A stretch of DNA of 64,000 nucleotides from Mastacembelus armatus (GCF_900324485.2 NC_046653.1:26692637-26756636); one strand, 5' to 3'; shown: positions 33,689 through 44,660, counted from the stretch's first letter. The notes: generated by a model from the sequence alone, not told the origin. A program made the numbers and translations.

Positions 33689-34615
33689 TTAGTTTGTTTT
33701 ACCCTGACAGAACAACTTCTTGACGTGTTTATAAATTTCTTTCATTTTTAGTCCATATATAATTGGATTAAATAGAGGATGGTACAAAACTAACTGTAAA
33801 GTCATTACTAAACGTGCTGTTTTAGGGAAATCAGTTTCGAGACGAACAGTAATAACATCATATGTTATCAAAAAGAAATAGTTGAATAAAACCAGCAGGT
33901 GAGGAAAACAAGTCTGTGCAGCTTTTCTCCTGACTTCTCCAGAGCTGTGATAACATATTATAAGTATCCTGGTGTATGTGAAAAGTATGAAGAGCACAGG
34001 AAGAACAACAACATTTACGAAAACAAAGACACCATATACAGTTACAGCTCTGGAACTCACACAGAAAAGTTTGTAAATTGAGTTATTGCAAAAAATGACT
34101 TTCAGAGTAAAACTACAGAGTTTTTGATTAGCAGTCAGTGTTGTTAATCCCACAACCTCACATGCAGGCACAAGCCAAGATAAAGCCAGAAAGACACTGA
34201 TTGTTGTTTTTGTCATGATAGTTGGATACTGCAGAGGTTTACATATAGACACATACCTGTCATAGGCCATGGCTGCCAACACAAAAAACTCTGAACCTGT
34301 TAAAGTATAAAACATATAAAACTGAACCAGACAGGCCTGATAAGATATGATCTGTTGTTCAGATAAAAAGTCAATCAGTAGCTTTGGGTAGATATTAGTG
34401 CTGTAAAGAACAGAGTTCAGTAGCAAAGCTGCAATGAAAATGTACATAGGCTCATGGAGGTCTCTGTGTTTCCAGATCAGGTACACAATAGTAGAATTAC
34501 TGCAGATTATTAGAATATAAACTATTAAAACAACCATAAAATAAAGGTATCTGTATTTGTGAACCTCCACATGCCCACCAAATGTTATATATGTGACATT
34601 TAAATCTTCCTCCAT
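33689..34615 (-). CDS. Olfactory receptor OR6
   Basis: Intact 308-residue receptor; the conserved MEEDLN start is preceded by one extra in-frame ATG. Hallmarks are kept, with two local changes: KAAQTCFPHLLVLF at the start of TM6 and YHPLFNP in TM7, where the others have YNPLFNP. TM3 reads TLTGSEFFVLAAM; ECL2 entry CEVVGLTTLTANQ; TM5 CVSSRAVTVYGVFVFVN as in OR5 and OR7. Ends FCQGKTN. The counterpart in the second block is OR8. Confidence 0.93.
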   Translation of the reverse strand: MEEDLNVTYITFGGHVEVHKYRYLYFMVVLIVYILIICSNSTIVYLIWKHRDLHEPMYIFIAALLLNSVLYSTNIYPKLLIDFLSEQQIISYQACLVQFYMFYTLTGSEFFVLAAMAYDRYVSICKPLQYPTIMTKTTISVFLALSWLVPACEVVGLTTLTANQKLCSFTLKVIFCNNSIYKLFCVSSRAVTVYGVFVFVNVVVLPVLFILFTYTRILIICYHSSGEVRRKAAQTCFPHLLVLFNYFFLITYDVITVRLETDFPKTARLVMTLQLVLYHPLFNPIIYGLKMKEIYKHVKKLFCQGKTN

Positions 34616-34737
34616 CAAGAAAAATAAGAATGCAATTATTAACAGAAATATGTGAATTAAAACTAGGACGTTTCACCTTGAAGTCTGTGAAAGACTCTTC
34701 TATCCTGTATTAGACTCTCTTACTCATTCACAGTTAC

Positions 34738-34894
34738 CTGATCTTCAAACTCACTGAGTGCTCATGTCCAAAGAGAGAACGGTTGGAACCTGCGACATGT
34801 TTTTATCAGCCTGATTCATCCTCCATGGATCTCATTAAACTTTCCACCCGGACTGACTAACATGTAAACAACTTCATCAAACTCTGGAGGCCTG
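34738..34894 (-). promoter_or_regulatory. OR6 promoter module (degenerate TATA-like box)
   Basis: Donor CAG|GTAACTG conserved (34738/34737). The exon lacks about eight bases present in the others ('gctctgag' region), and the TATA-like box reads ATAAAAACATGT. A normal acceptor is not obvious: TTTCTGTTAATAATTG has no AG where OR2 has TTAG. Confidence 0.5.
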
Positions 34895-34945
34895 ATTGTT
34901 GTCAGACCCGATTTACTGGAGTTTATGAATTATCCACTGCTTATT

Positions 34946-35825
34946 CAGGGCTCGCAAAATTTCAAAATCCCTGGTAGCCCTTCGGGCAGACACTCTTCAG
35001 TTTTTGGTAGCCCAAAATAAATTTAAGTGGCCCGACTAAAAGAGAGATTATTTTTAATGTAATAATGTAATAATGTAAAGGAAACAAAACATCAATCAAA
35101 ACTGTGTTAAAACACAAATTACAACAACTGTATAAATTAGTCAAATTACAATAATATACTTAAATATTTGTTTCTCAGTGAAAGTCCATGAAACCAAAAA
35201 CCTGGCTTTCTTTTTGCCTCATAGTCTGATTTTTCAGAAGTTTTCCCACTTTGTGGTAGTCAGCTTTTCTTTGGCTGTCACTTCTTCACCCTGACCTGTC
35301 TTATTTGGCTCAGCAGAACTAAAATACTTGCGCAAATCCATGTGCAGCTTATTTTTACACAGGCACACACATAACGTTCATCGATTTTTGAAATTCTCTC
35401 CACTGCGCAATCAACCTCTATCACACGTTTAAGCTTGCGGCGGGAGTTTTCACTTGTCACTTGAGGATATTCTAATAACTGACAGGACGATGTCAGAGAA
35501 ATTGGTGCGCAACTATTCCGTCACTGACCAATCAGTACTGCAGTTTGCGCGATCGCAAAGTGAAAGTAAAAGTTAAAAAAAACCAAAAAAAAACACAAGC
35601 GCGAATTCAAATGTAATTTCCATACTTCACATATTGACAGTGGCTCCCCGATACCCGAAAATTATATAATTACCCAACTATATTTAAGAAAGAATGCACA
35701 AGCATTGAAATATATTTTTCCTCCCCATGTGATAGCCCGACGGGCAGGGCTGAGAAAGATTTTGGTAGCCCGACTGGAAGACACAATAGCCTTGGGACGT
35801 CGGGCTAGCGATTTTGCGAGCCCTG
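34946..35825. mobile_element. hAT-like non-autonomous DNA transposon
   Basis: 880 bp with perfect 15-bp inverted ends, CAGGGCTCGCAAAAT...ATTTTGCGAGCCCTG, flanked by TTATT on both sides (34941-34945, 35826-35830). Subterminal copies of 'ggtagcccgac' are present near both ends. Matching OR flanks near 530-580 and 23500 show the unoccupied site (cactgcttattacaag). No transposase motif was recognised, so it is non-autonomous. The terminal motif suggests hAT, though hAT usually makes 8-bp duplications. Confidence 0.75.
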
Positions 35826-36228
35826 TTATTACAAGTGTCATTGTTTTTCATAGAAAATCGACTATATGTTTTAATAAAATAGTCTCTTGCAACAAACCAC
35901 AAAGTATTGCTATGTAAAATGACAATAAGTATTCTATAGTCTGGCCACACATGAAAGACTTTATGCCAATTTTTGGGCCTGATTTTCCCCCAAATAATCC
36001 TGCTGGTGTGGCTCGAATTGAGGCTTCTTGCAAATGATTATTTGTCTAAGTAGTGCTCAAGTGTGCAGTGTCAATATGATTACTACTGTAGAAACGTGGT
36101 GACTCAACATGGCTGCCTCCATGAAAGGAGACCCACTTCCTATGTAGAGTGAAACGGCTCATTCTAAGAATAAGAAAATGCAACGGTTCGTATTTTCTGG
36201 TGATTACACACTAATGACAACATCTTTA
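35826..36228. other. Intergenic, no gene
   Basis: Starts with residual OR 5' flank ('acaagtgtcattgtttttca'). The rest is unidentified and may be old transposon sequence. Confidence 0.35.
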
Positions 36229-37043
36229 TAAATACTAGGATACATAGGGTACAAGGGTTTTACAAATGAACAGAAACCAGTGTATCTGTCTGCGGGAGTG
36301 GAGTGAGAGCCAGTTCACCAGAGAATACAGGTTGCAGTGGTGAGTGTTAAATAGAGCTCCAGTCACAAAACAGATGGCAGAGTTGTAAACATTTTCTAGT
36401 TCGAGAAGGATGATTTTTGAAGCAGACCTATAGACTATGTCACCATAATCTAACATGGGAAGAACTGTTATTATGACCAGTAGATGGATACACACATACA
36501 GATGGATATGAGAACTTCTTACAGCATAACCAATATTATTAATATATATTTTAAACAGTGTAGGACCCAATATGGATTTCTGGGGAACACCCTTAAGTTT
36601 GTTTCGGCGTTATCAGGAGAATATGCCACAAAATGCGCCATCAACCCCTGAGGGTTAAACAGGGGTAGAGAATTTGACAAAAGACCATCTGCCCTCACTG
36701 ACTGTGTACGACCAGTACAGTAACTTCTGAACCAAGCCAGACTACTCTCAGAAAGGCCTATGTCTCTTAACCTGTCCAGCAATATATGATTGTCGATGGC
36801 CTTTATGTCCTTTAGACATGCTTGAAGTCTGGCTAATTGGTTTGTGTTATCAGGTTTCATAGATACATACAGCTGAGTGTCATCTGCATAGCAGTGGTAA
36901 TTAATAGAATGCTTCCTAATAACTTTGCCTAAGGGAAGCATTTATAAGGTGAAGAGAATCAGTCTTAGCACAGAACCTTGTGGTACTCCACAACTAACTT
37001 GTGTGCATGTAAGGTTCATCATGAACATGAACAAACTGGAATC
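36229..37043 (-). mobile_element. Chimeric LINE fragments fused in one stretch
   Basis: Minus strand: 36790-37043 is L2-family RT ([20 protein letters not shown]). It is joined in frame at about 36795 to a different LINE RT (NHILLDRLRDIGLSESSLAWFRSY), followed by LDYGDIVYRSASK, NTHHCNLYSLVNW and LHSRRQIHW from the C-terminal region of that second LINE, with internal gaps. The right end is joined directly to the OR pseudogene. A recombination product, not a working element. Confidence 0.7.
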
Positions 37044-37390
37044 ATAAAGCCAGAAAGACACTCACTGTTCTTTTCCTCATGATAGTTGTATACTGCAGAG
37101 GTTTACATATAGATACATACCTGTCATAGGACATGGCTGCCAACAGTAAAAACTCTGAACCAGCTAAAGTATAAAACATATAAAACTGAACCAGACAGGC
37201 CTGATAAGATATGATCTGTTGTTCAGATAAAAAGTCAATCAGTAGCTATGGGTAGATATTAGTGCTGTAAAGAACAGAGTTCAGTAACAAAGCTGCAATG
37301 AAAATGTACATAGGCTCATGGAGGTCTCTGTTTCCAGATCAGGTACACAATAGTACCATTACTGCAGATTATTAGCATATAAACTATTAA
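37044..37390 (-). pseudogene. Olfactory receptor pseudogene (internal fragment)
   Basis: Minus-strand OR sequence covering roughly residues 30-145 (TM1 to TM4): CSNGTIVYLIW, EPMYIFIAALLLNSVLYSTN, TLAGSEFLLLAAMSYDRYVSIC, MRKRTVSVFLAL. The N-terminus with its start codon and everything after TM4 are missing. A short deletion near 37330 also removes a few bases (the 'gtgttt' region), shifting the frame. It is bounded by LINE sequence on one side and an LTR fragment on the other. Its 5' flank and promoter module survive at 37783-38048 and pair with those of OR2. Confidence 0.85.
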
Positions 37391-37782
37391 TGTCAGGATC
37401 CTGCCTTGGACTTCCTTTGTGGGACTTTTATTTTGAAGGACTGTGCAGGATCTAGTTTTTTTCTATTCGTTTTACCTTGTTTTGATTTTGATTTGCTTCA
37501 CCTGTGTCTTGTTTTCCCTCTTAGTTTAAATACCCCTCCTTTTCCCTTTCTTCCTCGCCAGGTTGTTTGTCCTAGTCATTGTCTGTGTGGTTTTCTAGTC
37601 AGCATTTCCAGCCTTGTTCCAGCCCTGCCGTATTTTCCCCCCGTTTGGATTTTGTCTGTGGAGCCTTGTGTGTGAGTTTCCCTTCCATGTCTTGTGTGGT
37701 GCTCTGTCCGTATGTTTGGGTAGCCTGATGTGTCCCGTGAGTGAGTCTGTGTCCCCGTGAATGTGTGTGACCAGACCGTCTT
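37391..37782 (+). repeat. Partial LTR fossil inside the OR pseudogene
   Basis: Starts TGTCAGGATCCTGCC exactly where OR coding sequence stops and ends where the OR leader resumes ('caattctaacag'). It contains a TATA-like 'ttaaatacccctcc' and is pyrimidine-rich. No matching terminus on the right, so incomplete. It probably belongs to a Gypsy-type family, but only by appearance. Confidence 0.45.
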
Positions 37783-37884
37783 CCAATTCTAACAGAAATA
37801 TGTGAATTAAAACAAGGTTTCACCTTGAAGTTTGTAATAGACTCTTCTATCCTGCATTAGACTCTCTTACTCACTTCCAGTTAC

Positions 37885-38048
37885 CTGAGCTTCAAACTCA
37901 CTGAGTGCTCATGTCCAAAGCTCAGAGAGAGAATTGTTGGACCCTGTGACATATTTTTTTCAGACTGATTCATCCTCCATGGAGCTCATTAAACTTTCCA
38001 CCCAGACTGACAAACATGTAAACTACTTTATCAAACTCTGGAGGCCTG
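37885..38048 (-). promoter_or_regulatory. Promoter/exon 1 module of the OR pseudogene
   Basis: Module conserved with donor CAG|GTAACTG (37885/37884) and the TTTCTGTTAG-type acceptor (37789 region), although the coding body downstream is destroyed. Confidence 0.5.
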
Positions 38049-38402
38049 AATTCAAGATTGTTGTTAGAGCTGTTTTAAAAACATAATGTTCATTTCCTAG
38101 AATATAACAAATGTTTTAATATATTTCCACTTGACTTCGTAATAAATCTGTTTTTTATCATTAAACCATTTTGTTTTTAAAAAAGTCACATCTTGTTTGT
38201 TGTGCCCAATATATCCTATGTCCTATTTTCCTAAAAGATTTCCCCCCTGTAAATAGTGAGTGGACTACTACTACTAGACTTCAATTTGGATTTGGGAACT
38301 AATCCCTTGGACTGTTTGTTTAGTTGTTAATGACATGTTTGTTTCCAACCTCTGCCTGAACATAGTCTTTGCCTCTTGTGTCTTCCTGACCTCTTACTTT
38401 AC
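38049..38402. other. Paralogous empty site for the Gypsy insertion
   Basis: Inverse copy of 12862-13182 plus 7116-7166. Around 38345-38360 the sequence 'ggttggaaac...' runs straight into 'ctatgttcaggcagag' (reading the minus strand), with no element. At the OR2 locus the same site holds the 5.7-kb chromovirus. No gene. Confidence 0.75.
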
Positions 38403-38915
38403 TGTTCAATTCAATTAAATTCAATTTTATTTGTATAACACCAAATCAGAATACAAATAATCTCAAGGCACTTTACAAAAACAAAATACCCAACCAAACT
38501 CTTATGAGCAAGCACATGGCGACAGTGGAGAGGAAAAACTCCCTTTAACGGGCTCAGTTTGGGCAGCCATCTGCCTCGACCAGTTGGGGTGAGTGGATAG
38601 AGCAGAGAGAAAAGAACAGCAACAATAAACAACAAATAGACACTGCAGGTTGGTGGGACCAGTAACTGCACATCAACAATATACAGCTCCAGGACCAGGG
38701 ACACCTGCAGAAGGTACAGAGAGAACAGAGAGAGAGAGAGCACAAAGTTAGTGACATTCAATGGTGGAATATACATGTGATGGGGGAGGAGAGGAGGAGA
38801 GGGAAGGGAAGGGAGTGTTAGGGTTAGGGTAGGGGAGCTAAGTGCACTGATGGAGAGTCCTCGGGCAGTCTAGGCCTATAGCAGCATAACTAATGGAACA
38901 ACAAATAGACACTGC
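38403..38915 (-). mobile_element. L2-clade LINE 3' region (part of copy C)
   Basis: Minus-strand 3' UTR of the L2 family: tail 'attcaattaaattcaatttta', then 'ctgtcgccatgtgcttgctc', the CT-rich tract and 'ctgcaggtgtccctgg'. Ends at the solo LTR target ACTGC (38911-38915). A degenerate TTAGGG-like stretch at 38817-38833 sits in it. Confidence 0.75.
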
Positions 38916-39605
38916 TGTCATGGGTTGGTAACGGAGGAGACTTCAATCACCAAAAGACACAGAATTAGAAGTGAAGGGTTGTTTATTGACACAATTTGAA
39001 AAGATCTTTGATGACCAGCAGATGGGGCTGACGTTCCGAGTCAGTTGTCAATGCAGAGTGGTTACAGCCGGGCCTATACACGGTAAGGACAAAGGAGTAC
39101 AAAAAACACATCAGACAACTCAAGAACTGTCAACAGGCACGGGAGAACCTCACTCCCCGGGAATGAGATCTCGAACAGTCTTGAACCAACCGCCTGGAAC
39201 AAAGCTGAGTCCCGGCAGGACACTCCAAAGGAACTTCCACACAAGATTCCTCTTCAAAGAAAGTTCCTGACACACAAACTAATAGTTCAGAACAAAAAGT
39301 TCAGGCGACACTGAAAACCTATCTGTGACCTTGTTCCTGAAGTTCTAGGAGTCATAAAGTCCCACGTCAAGACGGCGGTGTAGCACAAAGTAGAGAACAT
39401 GTTTGTATCCGCTGGTCTCAAGGTTGGCGGCACACAACCTGGCAAATGCCAATGGCACAACCAGGTGTATAAGAGGCCCCGTGGAGAAAACGAGGCGCAG
39501 GTGAAAGCAATCCTAAAATCAGGGGAACTGAAAACAACCCAACCGGTTCCTGTCATGATCCTCCAAAATAAAACAAACAGGAAGTCCAGACTGCGGATCA
39601 TGACA
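38916..39605 (-). repeat. Solo LTR with 5-bp target duplication
   Basis: 690 bp, plus-strand ends TGTCATGGGTTGG...GGATCATGACA (inverted TGTCATG/CATGACA), flanked by ACTGC at 38911-38915 and 39606-39610. An AATAAA on the minus strand near its end and a TATA-like 'ttatacacc' support minus orientation. The L2 text is interrupted exactly here. A Gypsy-type LTR by ends and duplication length. No internal sequence remains, as after LTR-LTR recombination. Confidence 0.8.
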
Positions 39606-40370
39606 ACTGCAGGTTGGTGGGGCCAGTAACTGCACATCAGCGATATACAGCTCCAGGACCAGGGACACCTGCAGAAGGTACAGAGAGAGAGGGAGAGAGC
39701 GAGCACGCTTTGTCAAAATGAAGGTTTTATGTCTAACCTTAAAAGTCCAGAGAGTGTCTGCCTCCTGAACCCAGACTGGGAGCTGGTTCCACAGGAGAGG
39801 AGCTTGATAGCTAAAGGCTCTGCTTCCCATTCTGCTTTTGGAACCACAAGTAGACCTGCACTCTTTGAGCGAAGTGGTCTATTGGGATAATATGGTACTA
39901 TGAGGTCCTTAAGGTATGAAGGAGCTTGATCATGAAGGGATTTATATGTGAGTAGAAGGATTTTAAATTCTATTCTGTATTTTACAGGGAGCCAATGAAG
40001 AGAAGCTAATATAGGAGCTAGCTCCGGATCTTGCTAGTTCCTGTCAGGACTCTGTCTGCAGCATTCTGGATTAACTGGAGGCTTTTTATGGAGATACTGG
40101 GACAGCCAGATAGTAATGAGTTACAGTAATCTAGCCTTGAGGTAACAAATGCATGGACTAGTTTTTCTGCATCATTTTGAGACAGGATGTTCCTAATTTT
40201 GGCAATGTTGCGCAGCTGAAAGAAGGCAGTTCTAGAGATTTGTTTTTTATATGAGTTAAAGGACATGTCCTGGTCAAAAATAACTCCAAGGTTTTTCACA
40301 GTAGTTCTGGAGGCCAGGGCTATGCCATCTAGAGTAGCTATAATTTTAGAAAAGTTATTTCTGAGGATGG
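39606..40370 (-). mobile_element. L2-clade LINE, C-terminal part (copy C)
   Basis: Minus-strand C-terminal domain: [49 protein letters not shown]. It repeats copy B sequence with small deletions ('gaaccacaag' region) and ends at 'ttatttctgagg', where unrelated repeat begins. Confidence 0.8.
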
Positions 40371-41047
40371 ATGATGGTGCGTTATGCAGGTGAAGAAGCG
40401 CTCCTTATATTCCACACAGAGACAAATAGTTTAGCTTGTCCTCAGAGTAAAAACACTGATTTTAACTCAAATGACAAACGTTTGGCTCCTCATTGTGTTG
40501 TATTGTGCTGCACTAATCCCCTCTCAGGCACATTGACTGAAAGGCTCATTATGCGTCTTTGTCTGGTCTTTGAGTGCGTCTTTTGTCTTCTCAGGTAAAT
40601 CCCATGACTATTCATCCTGAGACACACCTTCTTGCATATGGCCTTTCTGGACAAAAAGTGTCTTAGAAAATTCAAATCAGTGTATTGTTTACTGTGAATG
40701 TGTGAACAAGATGACATTCACAGCACTCTGAAGTAAACACTTTAGCCTACAACATGCAGGTCTCCAAAGTCTTGTGAACCAATGTTCTGTTTGTGTTTTA
40801 TGGTCTTATTTTAGTGACTTAAAAATTGTAGTTTTTCACTAACCATGCATAAACACTTTTTTCTCAAAAACACAATAATGTATAAACTTGCTGCTCACAT
40901 ATTATTGTAGCCAATTTTGTGCTGATTACAGTGTTATCAGACTTTAGACATTAATATGTTTAAAAGACACTGGAAAAAAGCACAAATGTCAGGACATGTC
41001 AAAATTTGTCCAGGGTCCCAAAACCCCGTCAGACCCCAGAGGATTAA
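40371..41047. repeat. Interspersed repeat, possibly piggyBac-derived
   Basis: Shares about 0.65 kb with 60950-61599: 'gacaaatagttta', 'cattatgc', and the end 'caaaatttgtccaggg..ccaaaacccc'. The right end reads CCCCAGAGGATTAA, with TTAA at 41044-41047; the other copy ends CCCCAGAAGGTTAA. A TTAA target and such ends suggest a piggyBac-type MITE. The left terminus was not defined. Confidence 0.4.
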
Positions 41048-41486
41048 TGGACATGTCCTGGTCAAAAATAACTCCAGGGTTTTTCACAGTAGTGCTGGAG
41101 GAGCCGCTCTTCATGAGGAGGACGATGGTTTATGGATTTACTGTATAATAATATGTCTTTTTGACTAAAACATGGGTGCACTATGTTCTATGGATTCTAA
41201 CGAACAAAATGGCATGCGACACTGCATGTGTATGTACATGTATGAAGTCAGATGGCAGAAAAGGTAAGAACCAGCTTACTTTACTGTATTTGTACTGTTA
41301 AATATTAAGAAACTGTAGTCGCTGTGATAATTCAATCCTAAATTGCTTTATACCATTCGAACCGTGAGACGTGAAGGTTTTATTCGGCATAACTTTTGTC
41401 AATCGTTATTCAAATTTATCCGACGATCTTTGGTGATATATCTGGACATAAAATTCTTCTCCTGCCCACTGTAGATGGAGGACTAA
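41048..41486. other. Mixed repeat debris, no gene
   Basis: A second short stretch of L2 (41049-41103, 'gacatgtcctggtcaaaaat') is followed by unidentified sequence ending near 'aacaggttaaagg'. No gene. Confidence 0.35.
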
Positions 41487-43018
41487 CAGGTTAAAGGCCT
41501 GCGGTACATAGTAAATGTATCTCTAGTATCAGGCTAAGTCTAATAAAGATGAGTTCATTAATGGCAGGATGTCTTTAAGCAGTCTAGTCGGAATGGGGTC
41601 TAAGAGAGACGTTGATGATTTCGATTAAGCAACTACTGATGTAAATTCAGAGAGATCTATGGGAGAGAAGCAGTCTAAACATAACTGAGGTCTTACAGAT
41701 GATTCAAGAGCTACTGTAGTAGAAGATTCATTTATTGCAGGTATAGGAAGCATCTGATGAATTTTATCTCTAATAGTTGTGATTTGTAAAGAAACTCATA
41801 AAGTCATCACTGCTGAGAGCTAAGGGAACACTGGGCTCAACAGAGCTGTGACTTTTTGTCAGCCTGGCTACAGTGCTGAAAAGAAACCTGGGATTGTTCT
41901 TATTTTCCTCTATTAGTGATGAATAGTGTGCAGTTCTGGCTTTACGGAGAGCTTTTTTATATGTTAGTAGACTGTTTTTCCATGCTAGATAAAATTCCTC
42001 TAAATATGTGGAACGTCACTTCCTTTCCAGCCTTCGTGATGCTGCTTTAAGGTACAAATATGTAAATTGTACCATGGGGCTAATCTCCTCTGATTCACTA
42101 ACTTCTTTTTCAGAGGGGCCACAGTATCAAGCGTTTCACGCAGTGAGGCTACAGCACTGTCAACAATATGATCAATTTGGTAGGGAGTGGGATTGAAGCA
42201 GCTGCTCTCCACTGTGTTGGCACATGGCATAGATGTAAATAAAGATGGAATCATTTTCTTAAATTTATTAACAGCATAGCCAGATAAACATTTACTGTAG
42301 TGGAATTTTCTTCCAAACGCTGCATGATCCATCATCTTAAATTCAAAAGTTATTAAAGAATGATCTGACAAAACAGGATTTGGGGGAAAAACTATTAGAT
42401 GTTCAATTTCGATGCCATAGGTCAGAACAAGATCAAGGGTGTGACTGAAACAGTGGGTGGGTTTATTAACATTTTGAATGAAACCAATTGAATCTAATAT
42501 AGAATTAAATGCAATGCTGAGGCTGTTATTTTCAACAGCTACATGAATGTTAAAATCTCCCACTATAATGACTTTATCTGAACTGAGCACTAAATCTGAC
42601 AGGAAGTCTAGAAATTCAGTTAAAAACTCTGAGTAAGGGACAGGTGGACGGTACACAATGACAAGTAGAACTGGTTTTTGTGTTTTCCAGTTTGGATGTG
42701 AGAGACTAAGAGTGAGGCTCTCAAATGAGTCATAACTGTTCTGAGGATGAAAGTTTAATAAGTTTGAGTGGAAGATTGTAGCTACTCCTCCACCTCGACC
42801 TGTGCTTCGAGGAACATGACAATTTTTATGACTGAGGGGGGTTGATTCATTCAGACTGACATATTCATCCTGCTGTAACCAGGTTTCAGTAAGTCAGAGT
42901 AAGTCAATTTGGTGATCAGTTATCAAGTCATTTACTAACAGAGATTTAGACCAAAGAGACCTAATATTTAATAATCTATATCTGACTGTTCTGTTTTTCT
43001 GTTCAATAAGAGGAGTTG
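41487..43018 (-). mobile_element. L2-clade LINE, endonuclease part (copy C)
   Basis: Minus-strand counterpart of copy B, about 97-98% identical by eye. Open endonuclease block 42000-42656 (YRPPVPYSEF, VGDFNIH, LSDHSLITFEF), the start of the RT (SEFTSVVA), and the N-terminal CLLNIRSL region with stops. The central RT is missing, replaced by the repeat at 40371-41486. It abuts the LTR at 43019 at the same base as copies A and B. Confidence 0.82.
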
Positions 43019-43374
43019 TGTTAGATTTTCAGTTCCGGTTTATGGACTTTTATTTTGTCTGTTTCTGTTTTTCACCTATGTTGATCATAGGTAGTTTTGT
43101 GTCTCGTTTGTTCATCAGTTAAGATTAGCTTCACCTGTGTTAATTAGTTCTGTCCTGAGTCTATTTGTATCCCGTCTTCCTTTATTGAGTGTTGGACTAT
43201 TAACATTTGTGTCTCTTATGTTCGAGGAGCGTTTCAGAGATTGTTACCTGCCTGCCCGCCGAGTTGCAGAGATATATGTGTTCTGCCTGAGCCTGGTCAG
43301 TCCGGGTCTAATAAAGAACTTGTCCAGCACTTGGGGTCCTCTCCTCTCCTCCTTCACCAACACACGGCGTAACA
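43019..43374 (+). repeat. LTR fossil, duplicate of 26622-26985
   Basis: Ends TGTTAGATTT...GGCGTAACA; matches the 26.6-kb LTR closely. Part of the duplicated block. Confidence 0.7.
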
Positions 43375-43735
43375 GAATGCTCCAACCAGCCAAGGACCCA
43401 GCGGACAATGACAGAAGAGAGCGAGAGGAGGAGTGTGTTCTGGGGTCCCTCCGCGCCTTTCGGCTCGTCCTCCGGATCTCCGAGGATTACCCGGTGGCTC
43501 TAGCTTCGTGCGCTCAGCAGGCGTGGGTGCTTCAGCACTCCGTCCGCAATGCACCGATGGAAGACGTGAGGGGACTGTTGAGCCTTTTTCCTTCCCTGCA
43601 TGCCATGCTGGAGGTGTGTAGAGACCTGCTGGTCCCCTTCTCCAAGGCAAGACGGCTGTGTCTTGCCCAGCTCCAGTTGACAGAGCCCGAACCCACGGCG
43701 AGACTGCCAGAGCCCAAACCACGCAAATTTTGGAT
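43375..43735 (+). mobile_element. Gag-like remnant after the LTR (duplicate)
   Basis: Same short internal stretch as at 26986 (EREEECVLGSLRAF, FSKARRLCLAQL), with a much shorter proline-rich tail. Broken remnant. Confidence 0.5.
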
Positions 43736-44189
43736 GTGGTCAATAAAATGCCTATAAATTCCTGTTTTTATTGATTAAACCCTAAATATTTGTGGTTTCC
43801 GTGAAATTGCAGGGGTTTCCACAAACAATTATTAGTTAGGTTCTCAGGAAAAATCTGCGAATAAGGGTCTTTGTTTACATATGTTAGAACACCTTCTGAA
43901 TAGTCTTTTAACTGTACTTCAGCTGGTGGAGGAAGAACTGCAGTCAGAACACACTGTGTTGGAATAGATAGTGAACAGACCCTGGAGGCTGACTGTGTAT
44001 CTGAAGGGCCTAGTTGCATTTACTACTTTTAATACTTATGTCTTTCCCTTGACTCATCCTATATTTGTTGGTGCATGACATGACAACATTGCCTGCATTT
44101 TTTATTCAACTGAATGCAAATGTTTTATTCATTTAGTTATTTATTTCACCATTTTGTTGTTTTGTATCACTGTGTAAATACAATTACAG
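43736..44189. other. Intergenic, duplicate of 27870-28650 region
   Basis: Matches the OR5 downstream region with internal deletions. No gene. Confidence 0.5.
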
Positions 44190-44330
44190 TAATACACAGC
44201 CCTGATCTCAACATCAGTCTGGGATCACATGAAGAGACAGATGACACTAAGTCAGCCTGAACCCACAGAAGAACTGTGGCAGCTTCTCCAAGATCCTTAG
44301 AACAATCAACCTTATAATATTTTCTCTCCT
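44190..44330 (+). mobile_element. Tc1-like transposase C-terminal relic (duplicate)
   Basis: 'cacagccctgatctcaacatcagtctgggatcac' corresponds to HSPDLNI...VWDH, followed by 'cccacagaagaactgtggcag'. A duplicate of the 28681 relic. Confidence 0.5.
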
Positions 44331-44660
44331 CACTCTGCTGAGTGAAGCTCAGTGTTTCCTTGTGGGCAGCAACAGCATCAGAGTCTAGAAGCCAAACCTT
44401 AACACTGTACATATTCCACTTTAATGTGAAGGTCATGATAATGGGCTGCTGATTGACAGGTGAAAAAAGAAATATGGGACTCAGAACAGGAAAGATGGAA
44501 TTTGGCAGAAACCGATCAGTCATCACATTATTGAAGCTGACAATGCTCTTTACTGTGTATAAGGAAACTAAACACATCCTGACATTAAATTATTTCCAGT
44601 GATCAGACAAATCACATCTCTGCAATATTCTTTCACAATAAGGTATTAGTGTTGATGAAA

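Noticed and set aside
38817-38833. Telomere-like TTAGGG repeats
   Set aside because: Only two to three imperfect units inside an L2 3' region; too short for an interstitial telomere.
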